Part shown: positions 1 to 13,306 of the stretch, one piece after another | Layout of the letters: every line of letters begins with the position of its first letter | Numbering within the stretch: position 1 is the stretch's first letter | NCBI GenBank assembly: GCA_035610365.1 | Contig: CM069433.1 | Span: forward strand, 54,612,487-54,676,486 | Direction: 5' to 3' | Source of the DNA: Aquatica leii | Lineage: Eukaryota; Arthropoda; Insecta; Coleoptera; Lampyridae | Length of the DNA stretch: 64,000 bases | Program-made: the position numbers and the translations under genes | Notes under the pieces: model-generated | Databases searched by the model: none | Told to the model about the DNA's origin: nothing | The model's input: only the letters and a program-made list of their open reading frames with translations

Positions 1-505
1 ACCAATCCAATATCAGGCCATGTTATTAAGGTCTATGCTTAAAAGGTCATAATTGTCGTAGAACTAAGGACGGAAGCAAACAAATAAGTATCACCATCTT
101 CAAATATAGCAATAAGAGACCGATTTTCTAGTACTGTATCAATCGTCGATGAATGGTTAGATAATGATAGTCGTCCTGTAACCCTTCAAATAATTTACCG
201 TCTAATCAGAAGTTTCGGATTGCAATCCTATCGGTCACACCTTGTCCTACCACTGTTGGCTCAACACGAATATCAACCTTTAAAGTAGTGCGACTCCACT
301 GAAATCTGGAATGGCATAAAGTAGTTTTCAGTAATGAATCCCAATTTTGTTTGAGGATGCATGATAACCGTATGAGATTCAGACAAAGACAGAGGGAACG
401 GTGCCATGTTCAATTTCTTACTGAGCGGCATGTCCACTACACTATGAGAATTATGGTATGGGATGCTATAGCTTATGGGAGTAAGTCTTGTTCACTATTA
501 TCATT
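1..505 (+). pseudogene. Tc1/mariner-type transposase relic, truncated (copy 1)
   Basis: Decayed transposase sequence of a Tc1-like DNA transposon. Around 355-385 one frame gives LRMHDNRMRFRQRQ-like residues, matching the block after the second catalytic region in Tc1 transposases (usually LRxxDGRxRVxRRxGER). About 430-490 gives a degenerate VERHVHYTMRIMVWDAIAYGS-like stretch, where the family has HRTxGVMVWGAIxYGSRSPLV. The same blocks recur in the same order at 41.8-42.5 kb, so both are copies of one family. The left end lies outside the window, and similarity stops near 505, before the FQQDNARPH block. Several stops and frame changes make it non-coding. The family call is firm; the exact lineage is not. 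Confidence 0.7.
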
Positions 506-1019
506 GTTTAAGCCAAATTAAATGTATATATAAACTGCGCATGTCCGTACTAAGGGGATGCTTATAGAAATTAGAATTGTACATAGTAGGCAGTAGCAAT
601 TAAAACTTCTATGAAACAAGTACGATTTTTATTAGTATACAATTATAACAGAAGTTTTCGTATTCAATTCATTTTATAGTACACTTAAATTAGTGCGGTG
701 GTTACGAGAAAGTGATTTTAGTTATTAAAAATTCATCCACGCAGCCATCGTGCATCCTAAGAAGGGAAGTTAGCGACAGTACCGCACAATCACTAAATCA
801 TTATTAAAACAACTTAACATAAATATCAACCTTTATATTCTTTGCTCAAAATTATATTCTATGTATTATTTAGTAGTAATCTTATTTATTGCTATGTATG
901 TAAGAAACTCAATAATTTACGCAATCTACGGCCGTTTTCATTTCCTTCATCTTGATGTATATTTAGAATTTTCGTTCTTTTTTTGTATCGTGTCTTTAAT
1001 CTTGTAATTTAATTTTTAA
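506..1019. other. A+T-rich spacer
   Basis: No coding sequence seen. A short imperfect inverted pair (GTGCGGT near 691, ACCGCAC near 781) flanks about 80 bp and may be the remains of a small TIR element, but no target duplication could be assigned. Confidence 0.4.
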
Positions 1020-2060
1020 CTTTTTTGAAAATAGAAATATCTATTATTTCAAACTTATGAATCCTTCGACGCCACTTATTTATGGTCTTCTAAAAATACA
1101 TAAACATTTTATCCCAATTTGACTTGTCGTTTCTTCTTGCAATTCTCCTGTTTTTAAACTTGCTCCTAAGCTTAACATTATTATATGAACTTATTCTTAC
1201 TTTAAAATTTTAAGCTTTCGCGGTTGTTATGTTTATAATTATAAGCAACTTTCAGCTTAGACCGTATCGTAGTTAAACACCTAGACTTAGGCTTGGCCCT
1301 AGTCTCTCCTTGAGAGCCAAAACAAGAAGTAGAACTTGGCCTTTGCGGCATTGTCGTTCGTGAACCCAAACAAACTGACGTTTCGCAAGACATTGCAGCT
1401 TGCGTTTTCAGAATGGTAAATGTCACTGTCTTTATTAATCCATATTCTATTCTTAATTCATGTGATCTTGTTTTTAAAATTATACATTTTCCTTTTTTAT
1501 TTATTCTTGTATTTTTTGCCTTCTATTCCTCAAGAAAAATGTATTCTTCTTATTCGTAGTTTGCTTTTTTCTAATGGTTTTCTAAACACTTACAAGAATT
1601 GTTGCTTACTTGGTTTGGCTTTTAAACAAATTTTTTAAAAATTTAATAATAATTTCTATTCTTAATCATCTGATTTAGCTATGAGATCTAATATTTCACC
1701 TCTTACTGCTGAGATTTTTATGAATAATATTGAAAATAAAATTGTTACTTATTGGCTCTTTGATTCATATTACTTATAAAATTTAATGTAACAATTGTCT
1801 TCCTAGATCTAGATCTTCTTTACGAGATAATAAAAAATTTAATTTTGAAATCTATCGTAAGCCCAATTATTCTGATTGCTTAACTTTCTTCTATTTGAAT
1901 AAACCATATAACGATAAAATTGCTTCATTTTGTTTTTTTATTTAAGCGTCTTTATTTTATTCTTTTTCAAAGTTCAGTTTTAATAAAGAATTTGATATTA
2001 TCAAGCAGTTAACTTAACAATAATGCTAAATCTTTTCATAGAAAACAATGTTTTCTATAA
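1020..2060 (+). mobile_element. Penelope-like element (PLE), reverse transcriptase relic
   Basis: Fossil of a PLE reverse transcriptase. Three conserved blocks appear in the family order on the + strand: an IYGLLKIHKH block followed by VVSSCNSP (about 1070-1165; PLE consensus YGLPKIHKxxxPxRPIVSxxNSP); an AMRSNISPLTAEIFMNNIE block (about 1680-1735; consensus AMGSPxSPxxAxxFMxxxE); and FEIYRKPNYSD (about 1845-1880; consensus FxxYRKPTxTD). The blocks lie in different frames and the copy is heavily decayed, so it is old. No GIY-YIG endonuclease part follows; sequence related to an old Copia element begins near 2.2 kb instead. The family assignment rests on motif order, not a search. Confidence 0.68.
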
Positions 2061-2194
2061 AGCTTTGTTCTTGTTAGATAATGTCCCAAAGGTACGCATA
2101 TGGCAGCGCTCTAGCGGTATAACGATACCTTACGTGACGTGTGTGTGTATGTGTTTTTGGATATTTGATTTCTCATAATGAAAAGAACACATTA

Positions 2195-5100
2195 AAACCA
2201 CGCTCTGCTAATAGGTTATGGGTTCAGGAAATTAAGTGACCGGGTTTCTGCTGCGACAGAGTGGAATTGTGTGTGTTTGTATTAGGTGCATACAAGTGTT
2301 GAAGCATGCAGAAAAAATGAGTGAAATTAAAACACTTATGAAAAACAATTACGACACACGGAAAATTTAAATGGAAGCAATTATCATTAAAGTAATGCCT
2401 GAGGTTACGTTAATGGTAATTTAAAAAGACCGACTAAAAAAGACAGTGACGTGAAAAAGTGGCAACGTGAAGATAAAAATCAGAAATCATTTTTGCAATA
2501 ACCCTATATGAGTTAAAACAAACTAAAGGCATCACTTCGCAGGTGTATGGTTAAAACTGAAAGAAACATACTATTCAAAAGGACCCGCCCAAAAAGCACA
2601 ATTGTTAAAAATGTTAACTTTACACCGCATGGAAGAAGGGGAAAACATTCGTTTTCACATGGATAGTTTTTTCGACGCTGTAGACAACCTACAAAACATG
2701 AAACAAGATGAAATTAATAATCAATTTTTTAAGATCATGTTGCTTTACAGTTTGCCCACACAGTTTTAAGAATTTTTGATCTGCCGGAGTTACTACGCAC
2801 CAAAATAAAGGAAAAAAGCGAGACGAGAAACGCGACAATTTGTGACGACGGAACGCCAAACGCAATAGTAACTGACAAAACAACAACAAAAGGAAACATT
2901 CTTCAGAACAAAGTTAAAAATACAAATGTTACAGCTGTAGAAAAGTCAATCGACAGCAAATTGTTCACAAGCATTTTTAGGTAATCAAAAAGCTCACTAG
3001 GTAAATAGCAATTAAATGTCGACCAAGTGGTGCTTAGACAGTAGATCAATATTCCATTTGTGTAAAGAAGACATTGAAATTTTTACAGAAAAGAGTGAAA
3101 TAGTGCAAGAAAATCTGAACATAGCGAACGGTGATTCTGTTGACATAACTAGATGCAAAATGAACTTACGTGCGAATGTGTTAGGTAAACTAAAAGAGGT
3201 TACGTTAAAGAATCTTTTTTGTGTGCCTGATTTAAGTATGAACAAAATGTGTTTATGTAAAATAACGCAAAACGGTTGTGATGTACTGTTTGAATAAAAC
3301 GAAGCATTAGTTTTCAGTTTAGACGGAATGATCAAAATGACTGCGAATTGAGTAAGCAACCTATATTACGTACAAACATGCAACGTTTCAATTAATGCGG
3401 ACAGCTTAAAAAAAATATTAAAACGTTTGAATGTGTCAACCAGACTTACACTATTAAAAAAAGAAGGCGTTCGTAACGGTACTATCAAGATACCAAACTT
3501 TGATTGTGAATTTCAAAACTTTGATTCTGAGGTTTGCATCAAAGGAAAGATGAAACGGCTAACATTTCTAACGGAATTCAAGCAAAACTAAGATTGCTTG
3601 AGATCATACACACTGACGTTTGTGGTCCAATGAGAAATGAATCCTTCGGTAAAGCTAAGTACATCATAGAATTATTCGATGACTACTCTCAATTCCTAAA
3701 ATCTAAAAATGAGGCGCTGTAAGCAACAAAAGACTTCATTGTCATGACGAAAAACCAACCCGGAAAGAAAGTCAAATGTATTCAATCCGACAACATATCT
3801 GAATACACTAGTAAAGAATACGATCACTTTCTAAGAGAGAACGGTATTCTACGGGTACTAACGGCTTTCTAGAACCCTGAACAAAATGGAGTGGCGATTG
3901 GTTTTAAACACTTATTAGTACTGCACGCTGTCTACTAACACAATCAAGAATGTCATCTTTTTGGACGGAGGTGATCAACACCGCTAACTATATATACGAG
4001 ATAAATATCCCACGAAGAGTGGAAACGGTAAAACGCCCTACGAATTACAATTTGGAAAATTGCCAAATGTAAACCAATTTTGAATTTTTAGAAGCAAGGT
4101 TTTCCGCTTAAACAGGCAAGCAAGGCAAGGTATGGTTACCTAATGAGAAAAAATCAAGGTTACGCGAGACCTAAAGTTTTTTTTTATACGGATAGAAATA
4201 TGTGAAGATATATATATATTCGAGGAGAATCCAAACAATTTGGACGACGGTGGGGACGGAGTTGAAAACGAGGAGCCGACTCTTACACAAGACAACTTAG
4301 TGTGTGTCTTGAAAAGCCTACATTTTTAAAAACGAACTTGAGAGAGCGACTTAAAAAAATAATCAAACAATCTCTGAAGGCATAGAAATAGAGAAAAAAA
4401 ACTGTTGTTATCGTAGAGGTACTGATGAATGATGCAATTGAAGGTCCAAATTTGTCAAAATGGTACGATGCGATGATTAGCAAAATAACTTCTGTAATTA
4501 AAAACAAAAAAAAAAGATCATCAAAAGCCAAACTACGTTGAGAAACAAGCTGAAGACTAACGGTAGCTTAAAAACGAAGAAGGAGAAAAGCACGTTTGTT
4601 GGCACAGGGATTTACTCAAATTCCTTGAATAATTTTTTTACAGTCGTTACTTCTGCAGCTCACTCTGAATTCAATAAGACTGGTCGCTACTCTCGCTGCC
4701 ACACACGCGATGGACATATGTACATCAAGTCGACGTGAAATGTGCGTTTTTAAATGGTGAATTGGAAGACACTGTCTACATGAAACCGCCCAGAGAATTG
4801 AAGAATATGCACAAAATTATTTCATAACGCGATACTAGTGAGGTTGGCAAGGAAGCTGAAACCATTTTGAAAGATTTGGGAATAGGACGTAAAGTCTGTC
4901 TTCTTAAAAAGTCACTATAAGGTCTCAAACAAACTGTAAGAAGCTGGTACAAAAAGTTGAATAAGGCTTTACAAGAGTTCGGCCCCAAACCAACGAGTTT
5001 CGATCTCTATCTTTACTTAATAGATCAATGGAAAGATATTTTATTGATGCAAGTGTACGTAGACGACATTCTAGTCACTTCAAGAAATTCTGATACAATT

Positions 5101-5735
5101 ACCACAGTAAAAAATCAACTTGCTAAAATTCAAGTTGAAAGATCTGGAAAAAGCTAGTCTTAGAATTGAATTCATTCAATGCGAGAATGATGTATGCTTG
5201 CACCAAGAGGTTTACGTCTTAGAGATGCTAAAACGCTTTGGAATGATGTACTGTAAGCCAATCAGCACTCATACGGACACTGGAACAAAATTGTCAAAAT
5301 CCGACAATTTACCCGCTGAGAATGAAGAATAAGCACCATATAGAGAATTAATTGGGGTTTTGAACTACCTAGCAATGAGAACAAGACCCGACATCAGCTT
5401 TACGGTAAGCAATCTGGGCCAGTTTATCAATTGTTTCAGAAGAATTCACTGGGAGTCGGCAAAGCGAGTCTTACGCTATTTGAGAGAACTCTATTGACCT
5501 AGGAACAATTTACCGAGGAAATAAAGTCAGTTTAAACGGATAGGTAGACACTGACTGAAAAAATTTTTCAAATAACAGACGTTATTATACGGGAGATGCA
5601 TTCACCCTGTCCGGAGGACCAAGTTTGTAGAACTCGAAGAAACAACAAACAGTAGCTCATTCGTCGACTGAAGCCGAATACATAGAAATAACCGAGATTG
5701 CAAAAGAAGCACTATACTATGGCTGAGGGTTTAGT
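2195..5735 (+). mobile_element. Old Copia (Pseudoviridae-like) LTR retrotransposon, decayed
   Basis: Fossil Copia element on +. Parts in order: a primer-binding-like site GGTTATGGGTTCAGG (2214-2228), resembling the internal initiator-Met half-tRNA site used by Drosophila copia; a gag region (about 2.3-2.95 kb, with LKxTYYSKGPAQKAQLLKML and a region like HRMEEGENIRFHMDSF); a protease/integrase region (about 3.0-4.1 kb, with LLEIIHTDVCGPM and FDDYSQF); reverse transcriptase (about 4.7-5.3 kb, with YVDDILVT at about 5057); and RNase H ending with STEAEYIEI near 5690. Convincing LTRs were not found at either side. The coding region carries well over ten breaks, so this is an ancient copy. It is distinct from the Copia element at 6.2-10.5 kb and in opposite orientation. 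Confidence 0.85.
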
Positions 5736-6158
5736 GTCAGTTTTAATTTAAGGTTTTTAATTTTTCACAATTGACAATAACTATTTGTCTATTTATAATC
5801 TTTATCAAAACTTATAAGCGCTTTTATTTCTTTCAATAGCTTTGTTGATTCATTTGCTTTTAAATTGACTAATGATGACAATTTATATTGTTGAAGCTAA
5901 TCTCATTTATAATAAATAAACAATTTTTGTAATATCTGCTGTGAACTGATTTTGAGATAATATCAAATTTTATTCTAATTAATCCACTTTGAGGTAGGTT
6001 ACTTTAACTATACTAATATTAAATGTAAAGTTTTTACATTTTCGTTTATTTTGTTTAATTGTTTAAATTTATTAAAATGTTAAATAATGTTAAATATTTT
6101 CAAGTAGCTTAGATTAGTTTTTAAACAATTGGTTTATCTGTTTTCTGCTTTTTTTACA
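5736..6158. other. A+T-rich spacer between two Copia elements
   Basis: Nothing recognisable apart from low-complexity A+T sequence. It ends at the 5-bp target duplication ATTAT (6159-6163) of the next element. Confidence 0.4.
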
Positions 6159-6163
6159 ATTAT

Positions 6164-6349
6164 TGTAGAGTTTTCTACAAATAAAAAACTTTAATAATTA
6201 AGGTTTATTAAGAGATTAACTCGGAGATTAAATACTGCGAAAACAAAATGTTGCACATTACAGTTCATTGACATTATATGATGTCCCTACATATACACAG
6301 CGAACCTAAAAAAGAATTATACAGATTGGGGTGCGTTCAATTTCCATCA
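6164..6349 (-). repeat. 3' LTR of the minus-strand Copia element
   Basis: 186-bp long terminal repeat; reading on - it starts TGATGGAAATTG and ends in CTCTACA. The partner is at 10321-10506. It borders the left ATTAT target duplication. Confidence 0.93.
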
Positions 6350-9300
6350 CCCACCCCAGAACGCAATCCCATCTTTAATATACAATACAAATGTTTATCT
6401 AAAGTTGTACCCTTAGTTAGAATATCAGAAACATTCCTTTTACCTTGTACATAACAAAATTTTAACTTTAAATTATTGACATGTTCTTTCAAAAAATGGT
6501 ATCTTATATCTATATGTTTGGACCTGCGTAGGTAACAATCATTAGATGTAATTTTAATAGCACTTTGGTTATCGCTGTAGATGACTAGAGTGTGATCACG
6601 TTGTCCTCCAATCTCTTCCTGCAGCTGCCGCAGCTATAGTGCCTCCTGCGCTGCTGCTGACATAGCCATATATTCCGCCTCTGCTGTAGAGAGGGCTACA
6701 GTTTGTTGCTTTCGCGAAGCCCACGACACTGCGCAACCTGTAGTATAAAAATGTATTCCGTACACGATTTACGGTCGCACATGTCACTCGCCCAATCCGC
6801 ATCACTAAAACCTGTTAGTTCACTTTGTCCATTTTTAGTGTAAGTAAGTTTATAATGTTTAGTGCCCTGTAAATATTTCATTACCCTATTCACTGCAACT
6901 CAATGCTCAGATTTAGGTTTCTTATTATATCGACTGAGAGCATTCACAGCGTATGAGATGTCCGGTCTCGTTCCTTGAGCTACAAATAATAGGCACCCTA
7001 TGGCATGCTGATAGGGACAATCGTATGGAACTTCATTGCTATTATCAAATTTCAAACCAACTTCTACAGATGTTTTTGCTGGTTTACAATTCGTCATTCT
7101 GAATCTTCAGAGAATTTCGTTTATATACTTCTCCTGGTCCAATGTAATTGTATCCTTTTCTCTATTTATACTTAAGCCCATGAATTGTTTTGCTTGACCA
7201 AGATCTTTCATACTCAATTTCGAATATAGGTTTTTCTTCACTTCTTCAGTAATTGTTGGTTGAAAGCTGAAAATTATTACATCATCAATCCAAACGGCAA
7301 TGTAAATTCCTCTATTAATGTCGTAATAGACACAGGGATCGGTCTTTGATTGCTCAATTCCCATTTCCTTCAAGACTTTGTTTAACTTAATATCCCACAA
7401 TCTGCTCGCCTGCTTGAGCCCATAGATAGACTTCAGTAAGTGACATACTTGATCTCCTTCACTATACATCTTTGGCTGTAGCATGTACATGTCAGTATCT
7501 ATTTTTCCTTGTAGAAAAGCTGATACAGCATCCATTTGTTCAATGTGTAGATTGTGCTTTGCTGCTATAGAAAACAAATAGCAAAGAAAGGTGTATCTTA
7601 CCACTGGAGAGTAAACTTCTTAGTAATCTATTCCTCTCTTTTGTGCAAAACCCTTTATAGCAAGTCTTGCCTAATATCGAATAATACTTCCCTGTTGGTC
7701 AGTTTTTGTTTTAAATACCCATTTGCTTGGTAATACCTTTTTGTTTCTAGGTAAGTCAACAAGTTGCCAAGTTTTATTTTCGATCAAGGAGTTAAATTCC
7801 TCATCCATTGCCTTTTTCTACTCACTAGCATGCAGGGATGACAAAGCTTCTTCCACACTTTGTAGATCTAAAAAACTTGTGTTTAAACAAAATAATCCCA
7901 TTTTGTCTTTATGGTTTCTATTACGTGGCCTTAGTGTGATATTACTTAGCACTTGGTTTTGCAGTGGTAATGACCTCGGAGGACGGTAATTATCATCAGG
8001 ATTGCCCGAGTCAACTTTCTGGTCACTAGAATTTTCACCTTTGGATCCTCTCAAAGTATGCTCAATAACTAATCCACTTGACTGAGGAATTATGACAGAC
8101 TCTTTCGGTTGCTAATTTTGATTAGAAGCAGCATAATCTTCCAACTTAACTGACACTGTAATTGAACATTCACCAGATTCATTAATATTTTCGAAGAAAA
8201 TAACATCCTTGCTCTTTGTGACCTGATGAGTTAATGGATTCATTATGAGGTATCCTTTCGTATTTTCACAGTAACCAACGAAAATCATCTATGATGATTT
8301 CCAGTCCCATTTAAGTCTTCTTTCCTTTGGAACATGAACCATCACTTTTGAACCAGTTTAGGTTCTTTTCCCGTACACATTTTATATGGTGTAGTATCTC
8401 CTAATACTTTAGTTGGTGATCTATTTACAATATATGCAGCTGTGGCTATAGCTTCAGCCCAGATAGGTTTCTCTAAATTTGCATGAAACATCATGCACCT
8501 AGCTTTTTCTACTAAAGTACGATTCATTCGTTCAGCAAAGCCATTTTGCTGAGGGGTATATGGGGTGGAGGTCTGATGAATAATTCCACAATTTGCCAAA
8601 TATTTCTCAAAATTAGAGTTGCAATACTCTTTACCATTATCGGTTCTTATAACTTTAATTGCATGATCCAATTGATTTTCTACTTTCCGCTTATAATCCT
8701 TAAAAACTTGTAATATGTTTTGTTTATCTCTTAGAAAGTAGACATGAATCATTCTAGTGTAATCGTCAATGAAAGTAATAAAATATTTCATACCTCCGTA
8801 TGATGCATTCTCCATTGGTCCACACAAGTCGGAGTGTATTGTTTCTAATGGCTTCGTTGCTCTGGTTCCTGCCTGCTTGAAAGGCAACCTTGTTTGTTTT
8901 CCTTCGCAACAGGTGGAACACTGAACATTATCTTTCTGCGGATCCAGCGACAGCATAACCCCCTCAGCACAATCAGGCAATTTTTTAAGAGCTGAAACAT
9001 TTAGATGACCCATCCGAAAATGCCACAAATTAATATCATTTAAATTAACTTTATTAGACACCAAATGTGCACTTTCATCATCATTTGCATAAGTGTCTAA
9101 AACATATAATTTATTTATTAAAGTAGCTGAGCACAACAATGTTCCATCTGCATTTTTTATGTGACAACCTTTCTCATAAAATGACACCATATATCCATTC
9201 TTTGTAATTGTGCTCTCTGACAATAAATTGGCCGCTAATCCAGGCACATGAAGAACATTTCTTACCTGGATTTTTTCCTGTTGTTTAATTTGAATATTGA

Positions 9301-10320
9301 TATATCCAATACATTCCACAGATAATGGCTCTCTGTTGGCTACTGTGATGGTTTTTACTGGTGCTTCTCGAATATTGTACATCAAATCTTTTTTACTAAC
9401 CATGTGCGCCGAACGCCCACTATCGATGTACCATTTCTCGTTTTCTTTACTTGGAAAAACTGAGAAAACTGGAAAAGCTGCAACAAAACTTTCTTGCTTA
9501 TTATTTTCTTTGGTCGTTGTTTTCTTTGGATGTTTACAAAACTTTGCAAAGTGTCCAAAGCCATTACAATTATAACATCGGGGACCCTTATTTTTTACAG
9601 ATGGCTTCGGCTTCTGTTGGTTATTCTGTTGACGACCCTTTTTTAGGTTAGAATAAAATGCACTGATCGAATCTTCGGTTTTCACTTCTTGAAGCAATTT
9701 TGTTTTTATAAAGTCTGCACTGATTCTTGCACCCGAGTTTTCTAACCCAATTATCATGGGTTTGTATTCATCAGATAAGCCTGCTAGCATTAGCGTGCCA
9801 AGCCACTCATCGTTCACTACGAAATCAATGTCTCTTAGTTTATGAGTTGCAGTCATAATTCTGCTTACATAATCTTCTACACCGGTGCTTGATTCAAGTG
9901 ACGTATTGATCAACTCCCACTTTTCTAGTTAACCCTTTGTCATCGAAAGCTTTATGTAAACTGTCCCACACCTCTTTCGCAGTCTTACACTCCTGAATAT
10001 GTACATAGTTTTGAGTGTTTATCAGCAAAATAAGTTTAGATTTGGCCTTCACGTCCTTCACTGGGTCAACGATGCTTTCTGCGCTATATTCTATGCACTC
10101 CCATAAACCCTCGTGCTCCAGATATGATTTAATACAGAATTTCCACGTAGCGAAATTGTCTCGTGCATTCAACTTCTCGATATTAAACACATTTGAGCTC
10201 ATCTTGATAATTTTTACACGTGCTATGCGTTCCCGCCGATCGTTTAACCTCACTTTTACTATTCGGTAAAACTTCAGAATTATTTTAGATTTCTTTATAG
10301 AGAACCACGCTCTGCTACCA

Positions 10321-10506
10321 GTTAGGGTTTTCTAGAAATAAAGAACTTTAATAATTAAGTTTTATTAAGAGATTAAGTCGGAGGTTAAATACTGCGAAAA
10401 CAAAATATTGCACATTACAGTTCATTGACTTTATACGATGTCGCTACATATACATTGCGAACCTAAAAAAGAATTATACAGATTGGGGTGCGTCCAATTT
10501 CCATCA
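10321..10506 (-). repeat. 5' LTR of the minus-strand Copia element
   Basis: 186-bp long terminal repeat beginning TGATGGAAATTG on -, with the tRNA-Met primer site immediately inside it. It borders the right ATTAT target duplication. Confidence 0.93.
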
Positions 10507-10511
10507 ATTAT

Positions 10512-12105
10512 AAACAGATTTTAAAATTTGCAAAAAAAGTAATTGCAATTTGAAATTATGCAAAAGTGGCTACATTAATCTCATCAATTAATATTATATA
10601 TATTATAATTTTTAATAATTGATTATTCAATTCAAACATTGCTTTTTGCACTTTAGATGTTCCATTTGATTCGGTGATAATAAGGAAGTAACAAGTTAGT
10701 TTATTCTCAGTATCGTACGTTTCAAATATACTTATTAATATTCTTGTCTTGATTGTATATTTTTGTTTAAATTATGAAATCGTTTGATAACGGTTGCATC
10801 TATTAAAAAAATACTTGTTTTCTTTAAATATAATTTAGTTGTGACTTTTCACAGAGTTTGTTTTACAGACTTCGAAGTCATGAAGTATTTTTAATGCTTA
10901 AATAACTCTTGCACAATAAATAAAATATATTTTTTAGAAACACTTATTTTGTACAAATTTTATTCGTGAAATGCTTTCTCGTTAAAGTTGCATTGTTTGT
11001 TAAGTAGGTACGGTTATTATATCTTTACTTTACTTTATCGCTTTTAAGCAGAATGAACCAAACTATGATCAATTATTGCTACTTTGATTAAATAATGTTT
11101 TTATTTTTTAAAGTCAGTTTCACTTTTTTATAAAACGTTAATTAATAATATATTTTTGAGACATTAGACCAATCTATTTAAAATTCTTATATAATAATAC
11201 ACTTACATATTTTCTATATTATATACAATAAAAAAATATAAGTAAACATTTTTATGTCAAAAAATTATCAGAACGTTAGCTTTTTAATCAAAGAACGACA
11301 CAGCCAAAAATAATTCTATACTATTAACAAAGATGTTACTAATTATAATAGCTGACTAAATATTTACTACGTCTATATTTCAAATCTGTATAATTATGTG
11401 AATACATTATATATTTTTTTAAACAAATTTTAGCTGTTTTAATGTCAATGTACTATAAATTCTGCTTTTTTATATATTTACAAGTAAAATTAGATACGAA
11501 ATTAAACTGGTTAATTAATTTATGTAAAATATTTATTTAATAAACAATTAATTTTGTTAATAAAATCAATTTATACATCATAGTTAGAAACCCGTGCATC
11601 ATCTTTTGTAATGACGTTTCATAACAAAAATCCACTTGCGTTAACACTATTTGCATAAATCTGTCAGTTACAAGAGCACACTATACGTGTGTCAAAATTT
11701 AATAGTTTAGCATTTGGCACTTTAGAAACATAGCACGCTTAAGTACCCCAAATCGTCTTTTTGTCGTGATATGTAATAAGACTAATAAGTTAAATAATGG
11801 CAAAACTATTATTATATTTATTATATGTTAACTAAAATCTTCGCAATCATTGAAATTCATTACTTCAGTGATAGAGCAGCCCGTCAATAAAAAAATTAAA
11901 AAAAATTAGAAATATATGCTATTTTGTAGATGACTTTGGAATAGAGATAGTCTCATTTGTTTGATATTTCTCACGTCAAAACCCATGTAATGGTGCAGTA
12001 AATACAGTTAAAAAAGCCACGAGACAAGAAAGCTTAAAACAGATCATCATATATTAACCACAGAAGCAATGTTCGATTTTTGCTCTAATGAAACTCCTGG
12101 CATAA
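10512..12105. other. A+T-rich noncoding stretch
   Basis: About 1.6 kb of A+T-rich sequence with frequent stops in all frames. No gene, RNA or clear repeat was recognised. Confidence 0.4.
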
Positions 12106-12113
12106 AAAATACG

Positions 12114-12194
12114 ATCAGTTATCATAGTTTTGTGGCTACTTGTCACAGCTGTCAATATTGCAAAGCCAATAGCGTTCAGTCAACGCCAATAGGC
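12114..12194 (+). pseudogene. Possible LTR-integrase zinc-finger scrap
   Basis: An 81-bp open stretch reads ISYHSFVATCHSCQYCKANS followed by VQSTPIG. The spacing of His and of the CxxC pairs before a small polar tail is like the H2C2 zinc finger at the start of Gypsy or BEL integrases (V-x-x-C-x-x-C-Q-x-x-K). Nothing around it extends the similarity, so it could be chance. Treat as a possible fossil scrap only. Confidence 0.28.
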
Positions 12195-12204
12195 CATGTC
12201 TAAA

Positions 12205-13306
12205 AAGTTTTTAAAAAGCTTTTAAAAAAAATTAATCTGCGTTTATATTTAGAGCATACGTTTTGTGTTTAATTTAAAGTGTTTTATATTTTTGCCAAGT
12301 GGCATCATGTCTGTAATTGATAGCTTAAAATCTAGCAAATAAAAAATTCGTGTAAAAAATGAAAATAATTAAAATATCAGTAGAATGTAGAAACACTTGA
12401 TAATTTATCGATTAAATTAAATAGGTTATTTATTGCAACTGATACATGTTAATGAGTATCTTTTTTCTGTTGTCTTTTTTTAATTTCTTCTATTATGTAA
12501 AAAAGAACGATGCATTTTTTACCACTTTTAGTTCAATCTCTTACTCTTTCAGGGACAAATTTGTTTGGACGTGTTTTACTTCTTCTTATCAATACTACGG
12601 TTTAAACAACAGGTGTTATATTACTAGCGATTTACTCAAATTTTTCCAACAATTCTTTTGATGTCTACAACAGAACCGTACATCAAACATTTTATATACC
12701 TTTCCATTCATTTTTGTATAACAAAATAGAATCATTGTATTAGTCAAGTGTTAGTAATCTGAGGTGATGCCATATATCGAATACTATCACAAAAGTGTGT
12801 AATAAAAGTAGCAAAAACTTGTCTGCTTGTTTATCCATCTAGTGTTTTGATTTTTGTTAGCGTATTAAATATTAAATTACAGCAATAGCAGCGCCACTTT
12901 ATATTTCTAACAGAAAAACAGAATATAAACGGTCTTCTTAACACAATTTAAAGAACGAACTCGAATTTTAATTATTGGAATACGTGTTTATATCAAATTC
13001 AGTAAAACTAGTTCCTTTTTTACAAACAATTGTTTATGTAAATAAACAGTTTAAAAATTTTAAAAATTATCTCATGTATTTTGAAGAAAACAGCATCAAA
13101 CACTTAACTGCAACAAGTGTACCATTAAATCCTTTTGATACTAAAATAAAAGCTGTTTCTAAAATTAAACAGTGTCAAAGTGGTAACCAAAGTTTTTTCT
13201 ACTCTGTACAAACTTTCATTCATCTGTAAGATTTGGGTGGATTAAATTAGTTAAATTACAAATAAACCTTTGTTTGCACAATAATTAAAATACATACAAA
13301 ACGGAA
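12205..13306. other. A+T-rich stretch with small uninformative open frames
   Basis: Two short + strand open frames (12446-12661 and 12975-13229) have A+T-driven composition (Phe, Asn, Lys, Ile) and no recognisable motif, signal or splice context. They are most likely chance. Confidence 0.4.

Larger units (their letters stand above)
6164..10506 (-). mobile_element. Copia LTR retrotransposon with both LTRs (minus strand)
   Basis: Fossil Copia element of 4343 bp on -. It is flanked by ATTAT target duplications (6159-6163 and 10507-10511). LTRs of 186 bp lie at 10321-10506 (5') and 6164-6349 (3'), about 92% identical by eye, so the insertion is moderately old. Next to the 5' LTR is the primer site TGGTAGCAGAGCGTGGTTC (10302-10320, minus reading), whose first 11 bases match the 3' end of initiator tRNA-Met. 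A purine tract CTGGGGTGGG (6350-6359, minus) precedes the 3' LTR. Coding parts from right to left: gag (from about 10.25 kb), CCHC knuckle CYNCNGFGHFAKFC (about 9.57-9.61 kb), protease with DSG (about 9.42 kb), integrase with HFRMGH, CSTC and TPQQNGFAERMNRT (about 9.0-8.5 kb), reverse transcriptase (about 7.6-7.1 kb) and RNase H (about 7.1-6.6 kb). Coding is interrupted roughly half a dozen times or more. Confidence 0.95.

Noticed and set aside
3012-3359. Minus-strand open frame of 115 codons
   Set aside because: Lies antisense over the old Copia protease/integrase region; no motif of its own.
12446-12661. Phe/Ser/Tyr-rich open frame that could be a small membrane protein
   Set aside because: Composition follows the A+T bias; no start context, splice sites or homologue recognised.
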